64,000 nucleotides of DNA from Actinokineospora globicatena (GCF_024171945.1 NZ_JAMTCR010000006.1:744001-808000); one strand, 5' to 3'. Numbered from the stretch's first letter, positions 27,890 through 37,503 are shown. Program-made: numbers and translations. The notes: generated by a model from the sequence alone, not told the origin.

Positions 27890-28462
27890 ATGACCCAACT
27901 GACCATCTGGGCCGACGACGACCCGGGCACCGTGCTCACCAGGACCAGGGACGCGGCCGAGATCACCGACACCCTCGGCGCGCTCGGCGTCCGCTTCTCC
28001 CGCTGGCCGCTGGTGGACCTGCCAGCCGAACCGACGTCGGACGAGGTCATCAAGGCTTACCAGACCCACGTCGACGAGGTCTCCACCCGCGAGGGCTACC
28101 ACTTCGTCGACGCCGTCACCATGGTCCCCGCCGACACCGACGAGTGGCGCGCCACCGCCGCCACCGCCCGCGCCAAGTTCCTCGCCGAGCACACCCACGA
28201 CGACGACGAGGACCGCTTCTTCGCCCGCGGCTCCGGCATCTTCTACCTGCACATCGCGGGCAAGGTCCACGCCGTCCTCTGCGAAGCGGGCGACCTCCTC
28301 AGCGTCCCCGCCGACACCACCCACTGGTTCGACATGGGCACCCACCCCGAGTACGTCTCCATCCGCTTCTTCCACGACGACGACGGCTGGATCGCCACCT
28401 TCCTCGACAACTCCATCGCCCACCACTTCCCGACCTACGACGAGATCACCGCCCAGCCGTAG
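27890..28462 (+). CDS. mtnD: Acireductone dioxygenase
   Basis: A 190-residue cupin that oxidises acireductone to 4-methylthio-2-oxobutanoate and formate with iron, or to off-pathway products with nickel. The metal ligands appear as EHTHDDDEDRFF (two His and a Glu) and DTTHWFD (third His). GSGIFYLHI and VSIRFF are family strands. ATG 27890 lies 6 bases after the mtnB stop. It is the last gene of the mtn operon. Confidence 0.93.
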   Translation: MTQLTIWADDDPGTVLTRTRDAAEITDTLGALGVRFSRWPLVDLPAEPTSDEVIKAYQTHVDEVSTREGYHFVDAVTMVPADTDEWRATAATARAKFLAEHTHDDDEDRFFARGSGIFYLHIAGKVHAVLCEAGDLLSVPADTTHWFDMGTHPEYVSIRFFHDDDGWIATFLDNSIAHHFPTYDEITAQP

Positions 28463-28500
28463 CTCGGTGCAACGCCCCGGTGTCCGTGCGCGATAGTGGG

Positions 28501-30570
28501 GTGTCCCCGACTCCGCGTCAGGTGCGGAAGATCCGGTTCTTGCTGGCCAAGCCGAAGGTCAACCACATGCCTCTAGGTTCGGAACCCGAGCTCGAACCAG
28601 GGACGCCGGGAGCCTCTAGCGCTGTCCTCGGGCGGATCGTGTCACCGCAGATAGTGGGTGTGGCCGAGGTCGTCGGTCGGGACCAGGAGTTAGCTGACCT
28701 CAGGGCCGCGTTCACCGCCGAACAGACCCGTCGCGGCCCGCGTGTGCAGGTTCTTACCGGCATGGGTGGTGTCGGTAAGACCAGCCTCGCCCGCGCCTAC
28801 GCTGAACGGCATCTAGACGACTACGACATCGTGTGGTGGGTCCGCGCCGAAGACCGCGAGACGCTGGACGCCGAGTACCGCAGCCTCTTAGAGCTTGTTC
28901 GTCCCGTCTCCGAGGCCACGCTCGTCCGCGATGCCATGCAGGCCGCGAACCTCTGGTTATCCCAACACAAGCAGCCCTGGCTCTTGGTGCTGGACAACGT
29001 CTCTAACGCTGCCGCGCTGCGTGGCCTCTACCCGGCCAAGGGCAACGGGCACGTCCTCGTCACCAGTCAGTCCACAGGCACATGGCCCGCGGGCGTCCAC
29101 GCGGTCGCCCCGCTGGGTACCGAGGCGGCGGTCGAACTGCTCACCACCGTCTCCCAGGACGGGGACGCGGACACGGCGGCCGAACTCGCCGACGAACTCG
29201 ACGGCCTGCCGCTCGCCCTGACCCAAGCGGCCTCGTTCACCGCCACCACCGGCATCGACCTGACCACCTACCTGCGCCTCTACCGCGCGCGCAGCGCCGA
29301 CCTCCTCGCCGACGGCCAGCCCGACGACTACCCCCACACCGTCGCCACCACCTGGCTCCTGGCCATAGAACGCCTCACCGACCCGGCCCGCGAGGTACTC
29401 GACACCATCGCCTACCTCGCCCCGGACGCCATCCCCACCTCGCTGCTGCACCCCCTGTTCGACGACGAACTCACCCTGCTCCGCGCCATCGGCGACCTCC
29501 GCTCCCACAGCCTGATCACCCGGGGCCCCGACACCACGATCACCGTGCACCGCCTGGTCCAGGCCGCCACCCGCCACCGCCACGGCGACGGCCTCCGGCA
29601 CGCCAACCGGGCCCGGGACCTGGTCGCCATCGCCCTGCCGGACCCGGTCCTGACCTTGACGACCATGAAGACCTGGCGGGATCTGCACAGCCACGTCCTC
29701 GCGGTCGGCGAGCGGTTGCCCGACGACCCGGAGACCTTCGACCTCTTCCTCCGCCAAGCCCACCTCTACGACGACATGGACCACCCCCGGGCCGCCGCGA
29801 CGCAGATCGATGCCCTGGTGGTGAGGATGACTCCGTCGCTGGGGCCCGAGAGCGACCGAGTGCTCCGCGCGCGGTCGCTCTCGGCGACCTCGGTGCACGC
29901 GTACGACCCCGCGAGGGCCAAGGAGCTGTTCGCGGACCTGGTCCGGATCCAGGGTGACCTGTTCGGTGCGGACCACCTGGACACCCTGGTGTCGCGGCAC
30001 GAGCTCGGCAGGTGCCACTACAGCCTGGGCGAGTTCGAGCGAGCGAGTGAGCTGTTCGGCCCGGTGGCGTCCGCGCGCTCGCGCCTGCTGGGCCCGCGGG
30101 CCTACCTGACGTTGATCAGCCGGTCGTGCGACGCGGACTGCGCCACGGCGCTCGGCCGGTTCGACGAGGCCATCGCGACCTACCGGGACGTGGCCGCGAT
30201 CGCCACCGCCGAGTTCGGCGAGGCGGACATCAGGACCATCTGGCTTCACCTGTTCCACGCCGACGCCGTTGGCGAGGCGGGTGATCCGGGCGCGGCTCGT
30301 GACCTGCACGAGTTCCTGCTCGACCAACTCCGCGAGCAGCGGGGGCCGTTCGACACCACGACCATCGGCATGCACCTGTCGCTGGCCAAGTGGACGGCCA
30401 TCGCGGGGAACCCGACGCGCGCGGCGCACCTCATGTTCAGCATGCTCGCGGCCCTGCGCGGCGCCCAGGGGAGGAAGAGTCCCCTGGTCAAGCAGTTCGA
30501 GGAGGGGCTGCACGCGATCAAGACCGGTCAGGCCAGGGCAATGCCGGGGAAATCCGCCAGGAGGCGGTAG
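28501..30570 (+). CDS. NB-ARC/TPR STAND-type protein
   Basis: A 689-residue signal-transduction ATPase. A short N-terminal segment (about 1-55) carries no recognisable effector. The NB-ARC domain follows with P-loop LTGMGGVGKTSL, Walker B WLLVLDNV, GLPLALTQAA and a VHRLVQ (MHD-like) motif. The C-terminal half is tetratricopeptide repeats (LGRCHYSLGEFERASELF and others). Three in-frame TTA codons (28690, 28888, 28957) make it a likely target of the developmental Leu-tRNA (bldA). GTG 28501 has no ribosome site and TAGTGG lies just upstream, so the message may be leaderless. The output is unknown; regulation or defence is possible. Confidence 0.8.
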   Translation: MSPTPRQVRKIRFLLAKPKVNHMPLGSEPELEPGTPGASSAVLGRIVSPQIVGVAEVVGRDQELADLRAAFTAEQTRRGPRVQVLTGMGGVGKTSLARAYAERHLDDYDIVWWVRAEDRETLDAEYRSLLELVRPVSEATLVRDAMQAANLWLSQHKQPWLLVLDNVSNAAALRGLYPAKGNGHVLVTSQSTGTWPAGVHAVAPLGTEAAVELLTTVSQDGDADTAAELADELDGLPLALTQAASFTATTGIDLTTYLRLYRARSADLLADGQPDDYPHTVATTWLLAIERLTDPAREVLDTIAYLAPDAIPTSLLHPLFDDELTLLRAIGDLRSHSLITRGPDTTITVHRLVQAATRHRHGDGLRHANRARDLVAIALPDPVLTLTTMKTWRDLHSHVLAVGERLPDDPETFDLFLRQAHLYDDMDHPRAAATQIDALVVRMTPSLGPESDRVLRARSLSATSVHAYDPARAKELFADLVRIQGDLFGADHLDTLVSRHELGRCHYSLGEFERASELFGPVASARSRLLGPRAYLTLISRSCDADCATALGRFDEAIATYRDVAAIATAEFGEADIRTIWLHLFHADAVGEAGDPGAARDLHEFLLDQLREQRGPFDTTTIGMHLSLAKWTAIAGNPTRAAHLMFSMLAALRGAQGRKSPLVKQFEEGLHAIKTGQARAMPGKSARRR

Positions 30571-30646
30571 CGGTGCGGGTGTCCACCTCGGACGCGCGGC
30601 GCACCGACGTCCCCCTCGGCCAAGGACCCGACCTGCCCGCGCACGA

Positions 30647-30682
30647 CTACGGCGGGCCCCGCGTCCCCGGGGCCCGCCGTAG
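30647..30682. terminator. Bidirectional terminator hairpin
   Basis: A perfect 14-bp stem (30647-30660 with 30669-30682) and an 8-base loop, midway between the convergent NB-ARC and DUF305 genes. Confidence 0.8.
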
Positions 30683-30694
30683 CCACCAGCTACC

Positions 30695-31342
30695 TCACTG
30701 CTGCTGGTAGTTCAACAACTGCTGGATCTGCCCCGTGCGCGACTTCACGACCTTGTCCGCGAACGCCTTCACCGGGGTGCTGGCGCCCTCCTTGCCCTCC
30801 GTCAACGCGAACTCGACGGCGTTGTGCTGGTGGGCGGTGAGCAGGGCGATGAACTGCTTCTCGAACTCGCCGTCCGGGAGCTTGCCGAGTTCGGCGAGCG
30901 ACTGGGCGTCGGTCACCGGCATGCCGCCGTGGTGGGCGTGGGCGTTGGGGTCCGGGTTGACGTCGGTGGACTGGGACCACTCGGTGAGCCACTTCTTCAT
31001 CTGCTCGAGTTCCTGCTCCTGGGTCAGCCGGATGGCGGCGGACAGGTTGCGCAGGTCCTCGCGGATGGGGCGCTTGTCGGCGAGGTGGACCAGTTCGATG
31101 CCCCGGTTGTGGTTGGCCACGGCCATCTGCAGGAACATCACGTCGGCGAGGTTGTAGTCGCCGACGGCGGGGGCCGCCGACCCGCTCGCGCTGGTGACCG
31201 GTGCCTGGGCCGGTGCCGACGCGGGGGTGGTCGGGGCGAGGTCGTGGCCCGCGTGGTCGGTGCTCTCGTGACCGGCGTGGCCGTTGCCCGCGCAGCCGGT
31301 GAGCGCGATGAGGCACGCGGCGGCGATCAGCGGACGTCTCAT
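30695..31342 (-). CDS. DUF305 lipoprotein
   Basis: A 215-residue exported protein with the DUF305 ferritin-like helical domain. The signal ends in a lipobox (IALTGCAG), so Cys18 should be lipidated and the protein anchored on the outer face of the membrane. A His-rich stretch follows (GHAGHESTDHAGHD), then the DUF305 core with MFLQMAVANHNRGIELVHLA and LLTAHQHNAVEFA. His and Met residues suggest copper or other metal binding; the family function is not established. GGAGG precedes ATG 31342. It lies downstream of the LPMO gene on the same strand, 56 bp away. LPMOs are copper enzymes, so a copper-related partnership is possible. Confidence 0.85.
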   Translation of the reverse strand: MRRPLIAAACLIALTGCAGNGHAGHESTDHAGHDLAPTTPASAPAQAPVTSASGSAAPAVGDYNLADVMFLQMAVANHNRGIELVHLADKRPIREDLRNLSAAIRLTQEQELEQMKKWLTEWSQSTDVNPDPNAHAHHGGMPVTDAQSLAELGKLPDGEFEKQFIALLTAHQHNAVEFALTEGKEGASTPVKAFADKVVKSRTGQIQQLLNYQQQ

Positions 31343-31398
31343 GGGTGCCTCCTTGAGGGACCCGGCCCGGACCCGCCGAGGTCCGGGCCGGGTGGCCA

Positions 31399-32166
31399 TC
31401 AGTTCTTGGCCCAGAGAGCCGGGGTGGTGCTCGGCTCCCAGCCCGCGAGCGCGGTGTGGGCCTGCAGGCACCGGTAGGAGCCACCGTTGTAGGTCACGGT
31501 GGAGCCCGCGGTGTAGGCAGTGCCCGCCGCCCACGTGCCCGACTGCGGCGGCGTGGTGGTGGTCGTCGTGGTCGTCGGACGAGTGGTGGTCGTCGTCGGC
31601 TGGGTGGTCGTGGTGGTCGGCTGCGTGGTGGTCGTGCCGCCACCGCCGCCCACCTGCAGGTCGACGCAGCTGTAGAAGGCCATCGCGGTGTCGGCGATGT
31701 TCCACACGGCCAGCAGCTTGACCCGGCCCGAGCGACCGCCGAGGTTCACCGTGTGGCTCTTGGTGGCACCCGGCTGCGCGCCGTTGTCGTTGAAGACAGC
31801 GACGCGCTCGCTGCCGATGAAGTACTCCCAGGTCGAGGTCGCGTGCCGGGCGGTCAGCGTCCAGGTGAAGTTCACCGAGTTGCCGACCGAGGCCGCGGGC
31901 CAGTTCTTCGACTCGTCGTTGAGCGAGGCGAACTGGGAGAGACCGCCGTTGCAGCTCTTGAGGCCCTTGGGGCCCTCGACGCTCTGCGGCTCGTAGATGA
32001 TCTGACCGCAGTTGCTGACCTTGCCCGCCGCGCAGTTGGCCTGGCGGCTGGGCGGGGTGCTGATGTAGCCGTGCGCGGAGGCAGGGCTCGCGGGCAGGGC
32101 GACCATCAACAGCGGGGCGATCGTCGCCCCTGCCGCTGCCGCGGCGAATTTGCGCTTGTGCTTCAT
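31399..32166 (-). CDS. AA10 lytic polysaccharide monooxygenase with CBM5/12
   Basis: A 255-residue secreted copper enzyme that oxidatively cleaves chitin (or cellulose). The signal peptide ends ASA just before His32, which becomes the N-terminal His of the copper histidine brace; the second is His108 in TARHATSTWEYF. Cys pairs and the AFYSCVDLQV strand near residue 175 close the domain. A Thr-rich linker (TTTTTQPTTTTT-type repeats) and a CBM5/12-like module (GTWAAGTAYTAGSTVTYNGG) follow. An AGGAG ribosome site precedes ATG 32166. A perfect DasR-type operator lies about 200 bp upstream, so it is probably induced together with the chitinase. Confidence 0.93.
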   Translation of the reverse strand: MKHKRKFAAAAAGATIAPLLMVALPASPASAHGYISTPPSRQANCAAGKVSNCGQIIYEPQSVEGPKGLKSCNGGLSQFASLNDESKNWPAASVGNSVNFTWTLTARHATSTWEYFIGSERVAVFNDNGAQPGATKSHTVNLGGRSGRVKLLAVWNIADTAMAFYSCVDLQVGGGGGTTTTQPTTTTTQPTTTTTRPTTTTTTTTPPQSGTWAAGTAYTAGSTVTYNGGSYRCLQAHTALAGWEPSTTPALWAKN

Positions 32167-32366
32167 GGTTGCGTGCTCCTCCACAGGAGTGGACGGCGTT
32201 TCCGCCGGTCGCCACAGGGCGACCGGCGCAGGGGTGGAAACGGGAGCAGGGGGACGCCTGCCACCCGTCGGGCGTCGGCCGGACCCGGACGCCGGGGTGG
32301 TGCTGGTAGCTGTCACTCGGTGTTCGTCACAGCCCGTCGCACCGCGAATACGGTGTAGATGTGCTG

Positions 32367-32378
32367 TGGTCTAGACCA
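32367..32378. promoter_or_regulatory. DasR-type operator (dre) before LPMO
   Basis: TGGTCTAGACCA is an exact copy of the palindromic DasR-type site, matching the pair before the chitinase gene (364-398). It lies about 200 bp upstream of the LPMO start on the minus strand. Confidence 0.8.
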
Positions 32379-32748
32379 TAAACGCGGGTCTGATCACCCG
32401 TCAAGACGAGGCCTACCGGCCACCGGGCGGTAAATTCACACAACCGCCGGTGCGTTTCAACCCCCGGTCAAGCGTCCGTACGGCGCATGCCATCACCATC
32501 TGGGGGTCCCGGCGCCCGGACTGGACCACCCCGGCCCGGCCGGGCCCCCCGGTTCGGACCATCCGCCTCGGACCGTCGGCGCGACCCGGCCCGTGGCGGG
32601 CGCCACGCCGCTCGCCCGGCGCGGTGCGCCACGGCTGTCGGGGTGGGCCGATACCCTCCGGTACCTTGGGACACCTGTTCGAGCGGCACCGGCCGCGCGG
32701 GCGCCGGGCGCGCGCCCGGGAGGACGACAGCAGCGGGAGAAGCACGCG
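32379..32748. other. Divergent promoter region of LPMO and parE
   Basis: About 370 bases between the DasR-type site and the parE start. The left 70 bases are AT-richer and are probably promoter DNA. The right part is very GC-rich with no gene I can support. A GGGAGA ribosome site for parE closes the stretch at 32735-32740. Confidence 0.4.
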
Positions 32749-34809
32749 GTGACTGCCGAGACCCTCTACGGGGCCGACGACCTGACGCACCTGGAGGGTC
32801 TGGAGGCGGTGCGCAAGCGGCCCGGCATGTACATCGGGTCGACCGACAGCCGGGGCATCAACCACCTGTTCGCCGAGGTGGTCGACAACTCCACCGACGA
32901 GGGCGTCGGCGGGCACGCCACCTCCGTCGTGGTGACCCTGCACGCCGACGGCAGCGTCCAGGTCGACGACGACGGCCGCGGCATCCCAACCGGCGTGCAC
33001 GCCAAGTCGGGTTTGTCCGGTGTGGAGCTGGTGCTCACCAGGCTGCACGCGGGCGGCAAGTTCGGCGGCTCCGGCTACAAGACCTCCGGCGGCCTGCACG
33101 GCGTCGGCGCCTCCGCGGTCAACGCGCTCTCGCACCGCTTCGACGTCACCGTCAAGCGCGAGGGCAAGGTCCACCGGATGTCGTTCGCCCACGGCGTGCC
33201 CGGGGTGTTCGACGGCGACGGTCCGAAGGCCCCGTTCACCAAGCGCTCCGGCCTCGACGTCGTCGGCAAGATGCGCCGCGGCGAGCGCGGCGGCACGTCC
33301 ATCCGCTACTGGTACGACGCCCGCTACTTCGAGAACGGCGCCGCGCTCGACGTCGAGGCGGTCCGGGCCAAGCTGCGCAACACCGCGTTCCTGGTCCCCG
33401 GCGTCAGCTACGTCCTGCGGGTAGAGGACCAAGAGGACCCCGGCACCTACTCCGAGGAGTCCTTCCACTTCCCCAACGGGCTCACCGACATGGTCGAGTT
33501 CTTGGCCCCCGACGGCGAGCGCGCCGTCTCCGGCACCCTGCTGGTCACCGGTGAGGGCACCTACCAGGAGAACGCCGCCGACGAGAACGGCGTGATGCGC
33601 TCCAAGGTCGCGCGCCGCGCCGAGGTCGAGGTCGCCTTCCGCTGGGGCACCGGCTACGAGCGCACCGTGGAGTGCTTCACCAACACCATCCGCAACGCCC
33701 ACGGCGGCACCCACCGCAAGGGCTTCGAGCGGGCGGCGGTGAAGGCGCTGCAGGAGGCCATCACCAAGACCAGGGGCCTGCTCAAGCCCAAGGAGGACCC
33801 GCCGACCCTCGACGACGTGCTCGAGGGCATGACCGCCGTGGTGCACGTGCGCGTCCCCGAGCCGCAGTTCACCTCCCAGACCAAGGACGAGCTGTCCACC
33901 GCGGGCATCACCAAGGTCATGCAGGGCGTGCTGGAGCGGCACCTGCGCGAGTGGACAGAGGACCGGCGCACCAAGGCCGAGGCCAAGGTCGTGCTGCAGA
34001 AGATCGTTGACGCCGGTCGGGTCCGGCTGGCGCAGAAGCAGCAGAAGGACGCCGCCCGCCGCAAGACCGCGCTGGAAGGCGCGGCGATGCCGCCCAAGCT
34101 GGTCGACTGCCGCACCACCGGCGTCGCCCGCAGCGAGCTGTTCCTGGTCGAGGGCGACAGCGCGCTCGGCTCGGCGCGGATGGCGCGGGTCTCGGAGTAC
34201 CAGGCGCTGCTGCCGCTGCGCGGCAAGATCCTCAACGTGCAGAAGGCCAGCCTGGCCGACACCCTGCGCAACGCCGAGATCGCCGCCATCGTGCAGGTGC
34301 TCGGCGCGGGCACCGGCCGCACCTTCGACCTGGCCGCGATGCGCTACGGCCGGGTGATCCTGATGGCCGACGCCGATGTCGACGGCTCGCACATCCGCAC
34401 CCTGCTGATCACCCTGTTCGCCAAGTACATGCGCCCGGTCATCGACGACGGCAGGCTCTACGCCGCCATGCCGCCGCTGCACAAGATCACCACCCGCGGC
34501 CGGTCAGCCGAGACGATCTTCACCTTCACCCAGCGCGAGATGGAGACCACGGTCGCCAGGCTGGAGCGCTCCGGCAAGCAGGTCGTCACCCCGGTGCCCC
34601 GGTTCAAGGGCCTCGGCGAGATGGACGCCGACGAGCTGTGGGACACCACGATGAACCCGGCCACCCGCTCCGTCCGCCGCATCACCCTCGGCGACGCCGA
34701 GGCGGCCGAGGCCGCGCTGGAACTGCTGATGGGGGAGAAGGTGGAGCCGCGGCGCAACTGGCTGGTCGACTCCGCCGCCCGCGTCGACCAGTCCGCGATC
34801 GACGTCTGA
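32749..34809 (+). CDS. parE: Type IIA topoisomerase subunit B (ParE-like)
   Basis: A 686-residue ATPase subunit of a type II topoisomerase. GHKL motifs are in order: VDNSTDEGVGG, DDDGRGIPTG and SGGLHGVGASAVNAL. The TOPRIM domain follows with FLVEGDSALG, LRGKILNV and MADADVDGSHIRTLL. The C-terminus RGLDVV/ARVDQSAIDV is GyrB/ParE-like. GTG 32749 has GGGAGA 8 bases upstream. The adjacent parC gene completes the enzyme. Actinobacteria usually carry gyrBA near dnaA and may have this second pair for decatenation, so topoisomerase IV is the likely role; a second gyrase cannot be excluded. Confidence 0.9.
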   Translation: MTAETLYGADDLTHLEGLEAVRKRPGMYIGSTDSRGINHLFAEVVDNSTDEGVGGHATSVVVTLHADGSVQVDDDGRGIPTGVHAKSGLSGVELVLTRLHAGGKFGGSGYKTSGGLHGVGASAVNALSHRFDVTVKREGKVHRMSFAHGVPGVFDGDGPKAPFTKRSGLDVVGKMRRGERGGTSIRYWYDARYFENGAALDVEAVRAKLRNTAFLVPGVSYVLRVEDQEDPGTYSEESFHFPNGLTDMVEFLAPDGERAVSGTLLVTGEGTYQENAADENGVMRSKVARRAEVEVAFRWGTGYERTVECFTNTIRNAHGGTHRKGFERAAVKALQEAITKTRGLLKPKEDPPTLDDVLEGMTAVVHVRVPEPQFTSQTKDELSTAGITKVMQGVLERHLREWTEDRRTKAEAKVVLQKIVDAGRVRLAQKQQKDAARRKTALEGAAMPPKLVDCRTTGVARSELFLVEGDSALGSARMARVSEYQALLPLRGKILNVQKASLADTLRNAEIAAIVQVLGAGTGRTFDLAAMRYGRVILMADADVDGSHIRTLLITLFAKYMRPVIDDGRLYAAMPPLHKITTRGRSAETIFTFTQREMETTVARLERSGKQVVTPVPRFKGLGEMDADELWDTTMNPATRSVRRITLGDAEAAEAALELLMGEKVEPRRNWLVDSAARVDQSAIDV

Positions 34810-34841
34810 GCCAGACCGCACCCGAGAGAGAGCCGCAGCCG

Positions 34842-37325
34842 ATGGCCCGCCGCAAGGCCCCCTCCGCCAAGGTCGACCCGTCCGCCTTCGACCAGGCGGG
34901 CGCGACCGTGGTGGACAACCCGGTCCGCACCGAGATCGAGGACTCGTACCTGGAGTACGCCTACTCGGTGATCCACTCGCGCGCCCTGCCCGACGCGCGC
35001 GACGGCCTCAAGCCGGTGCACCGGCGCATCCTGTTCTCCATGCACGAGCAGGGCTACCGGCCCACGCACGCGTACGTGAAGTCCTCCCGCGTGGTCGGCG
35101 ACTGCATGGGCAAGTACCACCCGCACGGCGACACCGCGATCTACGACGCCATGGTGCGCCTGGCCCAGGACTTCTCGCTCAACGCGCCGCTGGTCGACGG
35201 GCACGGCAACTTCGGCTCGCCCGACGACGGCCCGGCCGCCAGCCGCTACACCGAGGCCAGGATGTCGCGCGAGGCGATGCTGCTCGTCGGTGAGCTCGGC
35301 GAGGACACCGTCGACTTCCGGCCCAACTACGACGGGTCGCTGCTCGAACCGGTCGTGCTGCCAGCGGCGTTCCCGAACCTGCTGGTCAACGGGACGTCCG
35401 GGATCGCGGTCGGGATGGCGACCAACATGATCCCGCACAACCTCGGCGAGGTCGTCGCGGCCGCGCGGTACCTGATCACCCACCCCGAGGCCGACCTCGA
35501 CAAGCTGATGGAGTTCGTGCCCGGCCCCGACCTGCCCACCGGCGGCATGCTGCTGGGGCTCGACGAGGTGCGCAAGGCCTACGAGACCGGCCGCGGCGTG
35601 GTCCGGATGCGGGCCAAGGTGGAGATCGGGCACCTGGAGGGCAGCAGGCGCCAGGCCATCACCGTCACCGAACTGCCCTACCAGGTCGGCTCGGAGAAGA
35701 TCATCGAGAAGATCACCGAAGAGGTGAACAAGAGCAAGCGGCTGACCGGGATCGCCGACGTCAAGGACCTCACCGACCGGGAGAACGGCACCCGGCTGGT
35801 CATCGAGTGCAAGGTCGGCGTCAACCCGCAGGCGCTGCTGGCCGACCTGTACCGGCTGACCCCGATGGAGCAGTCCTTCGGCATCAACAACCTGGTGCTC
35901 GTCGACGGGCAGCCGCGCACCCTGGGGCTCAAGGCGCTGCTCGAGGTCTTCCTGCGGCACCGCTACGAGGTCGTCACCCGGCGCACCCGCTACCGCAAGC
36001 GCAAGCGCGAGGAGCGGCTGCACCTGGTCGAGGGCCTGCTGGTGGCCCTGCTCGACATCGACAAGGTCATCCGGCTGATCCGCGGCAGCGACGACGCGGC
36101 GGCCGCCAAGACGGGCCTGATGACCCGGTTCAAGCTCTCCGAGATCCAGGCCACCTACATCCTCGACACCCCGCTGCGCCGCCTCACCCGCTACGACAAG
36201 ATCGAGCTGGAGGAGGAGCAGGCCAGGCTGCGCGGCGAGATCGAGGAGCTGGACAAGATCCTCGACGACGAGAAGGTGCTGCGCCGGGTCGTGTCCACCG
36301 AGCTGGGCAAGGTCGCCAAGGACCTCACCGCCGAGCGCCGCACCGCGCTGATCGACGGTGACCTCAAGGAGGTGCTGGCCGCCTCGAAGCCCGCCGGTCC
36401 GCTGGAGGTCGCCGACGACCCGTGCCAGGTGGTGCTCAGCGCCACCGGCCTGGTCGCGCGCACGGCGGCGGAGTCCGAGGAGGCGTCGGAGGGCCGCACC
36501 CGCAAGGGCCGGGCCCGCCACGACGCCGTCACCGCGCTGGTCCACTCGACCGCGCGCGGCCAGGTCCTGCTGGTGACCAACCGGGGCCGGGCGTTCAAGA
36601 CCGACGTGCTGCCGCTGCCGGTGCTGCCGGAGCAGAGCGGCACGGTGTCGCTCTCGGGCGGCATGGCGGCCAGTGAGCTGGTCGCGCTGGAGAAGGGCGA
36701 GCGGGTCATCGGCATCGCCCCGCTCGGCGACCAGGCGGCGGGCTCACCCGGTCTCGCGCTGGGGACCCGCCAGGGCGTGGTGAAGGTGTGCGCCCCGGAG
36801 TGGCCGGTCCGCTCGGACGAGTTCGAGGTGATCACCCTCAAGGAGGGCGACGAGGTCGTCGGCGCCACCTGGCTCACCGACGGCTCGGAGACCCTCGCCT
36901 TCGTCACCGCTGACGCGTCCCTGCTGCGCTACGCGGCCTCGCTCGTGCGCCCCCAGGGCCTGCGCGGCGGCGGCATGGCGGGGATCAACGTCCCCGCCGA
37001 CGGCAAGGTGGTCTTCTTCGCCGCCCTGCGCATCGACGACCCCGACCACGGCGAACCCCAGGTGGTCACCTCCACCGGCCAGTCGGTCAAGGTCACCCCC
37101 TTCGCCGAGTACCCCGCCAAGGGCCGGGCCACCGGCGGCGTCCGCGCCCACCGCTTCCTCAAGGGCGAGACCGCCCTCGTCCTCGCCTGGATCGGCCCCC
37201 GCCCCGCGGGCTCCACCCGCACCGGCTCCGCCGTCGAACTCCCCGAACCCGACCCCCGCCGCGACGGCTCCGGCCACGCCCACCCCGGCCCCGACGTCAT
37301 CGGCCACCTCGTGGAACGGGCCTGA
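34842..37325 (+). CDS. parC: Type IIA topoisomerase subunit A (ParC-like)
   Basis: An 827-residue breakage-reunion subunit. The winged-helix region has RALPDARDGLKPVHRRIL, and the catalytic Tyr is in AASRYTEARM. The quinolone-binding region around KYHPHGDTAIYDAMVR has Asp in place of the common Ser (GD-T). A tower and long coiled coil follow (EEEQARLRGEIEELDKIL), then a six-blade beta-pinwheel with motifs such as RGRAFKTDVLPLP. ATG 34842 lies 32 bp after parE. A Gly-Arg-rich insert (GRTRKGRARHD) sits at the start of the pinwheel. Confidence 0.9.
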   Translation: MARRKAPSAKVDPSAFDQAGATVVDNPVRTEIEDSYLEYAYSVIHSRALPDARDGLKPVHRRILFSMHEQGYRPTHAYVKSSRVVGDCMGKYHPHGDTAIYDAMVRLAQDFSLNAPLVDGHGNFGSPDDGPAASRYTEARMSREAMLLVGELGEDTVDFRPNYDGSLLEPVVLPAAFPNLLVNGTSGIAVGMATNMIPHNLGEVVAAARYLITHPEADLDKLMEFVPGPDLPTGGMLLGLDEVRKAYETGRGVVRMRAKVEIGHLEGSRRQAITVTELPYQVGSEKIIEKITEEVNKSKRLTGIADVKDLTDRENGTRLVIECKVGVNPQALLADLYRLTPMEQSFGINNLVLVDGQPRTLGLKALLEVFLRHRYEVVTRRTRYRKRKREERLHLVEGLLVALLDIDKVIRLIRGSDDAAAAKTGLMTRFKLSEIQATYILDTPLRRLTRYDKIELEEEQARLRGEIEELDKILDDEKVLRRVVSTELGKVAKDLTAERRTALIDGDLKEVLAASKPAGPLEVADDPCQVVLSATGLVARTAAESEEASEGRTRKGRARHDAVTALVHSTARGQVLLVTNRGRAFKTDVLPLPVLPEQSGTVSLSGGMAASELVALEKGERVIGIAPLGDQAAGSPGLALGTRQGVVKVCAPEWPVRSDEFEVITLKEGDEVVGATWLTDGSETLAFVTADASLLRYAASLVRPQGLRGGGMAGINVPADGKVVFFAALRIDDPDHGEPQVVTSTGQSVKVTPFAEYPAKGRATGGVRAHRFLKGETALVLAWIGPRPAGSTRTGSAVELPEPDPRRDGSGHAHPGPDVIGHLVERA

Positions 37326-37337
37326 GCCAGCAGATCC

Positions 37338-37384
37338 GGCCGTGGTCAGGCACATCTGTCGATCCGGTGTGCCTGACCACGGCC
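37338..37384 (+). terminator. Terminator of parE-parC
   Basis: A perfect 17-bp stem (37338-37354 with 37368-37384) and a 13-base loop, 13 bases after the parC stop. Confidence 0.85.
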
Positions 37385-37503
37385 TGTTCACCGGTCAAGT
37401 GGACATGACCGTCGCGCAGGCTCGTCCTGATCACGCTCATTGACGCACAGAACGCACTGCCGCACTTGGGGTCCGAGTGGTTCGGGACCGTGGTCAGCGG
37501 TGG

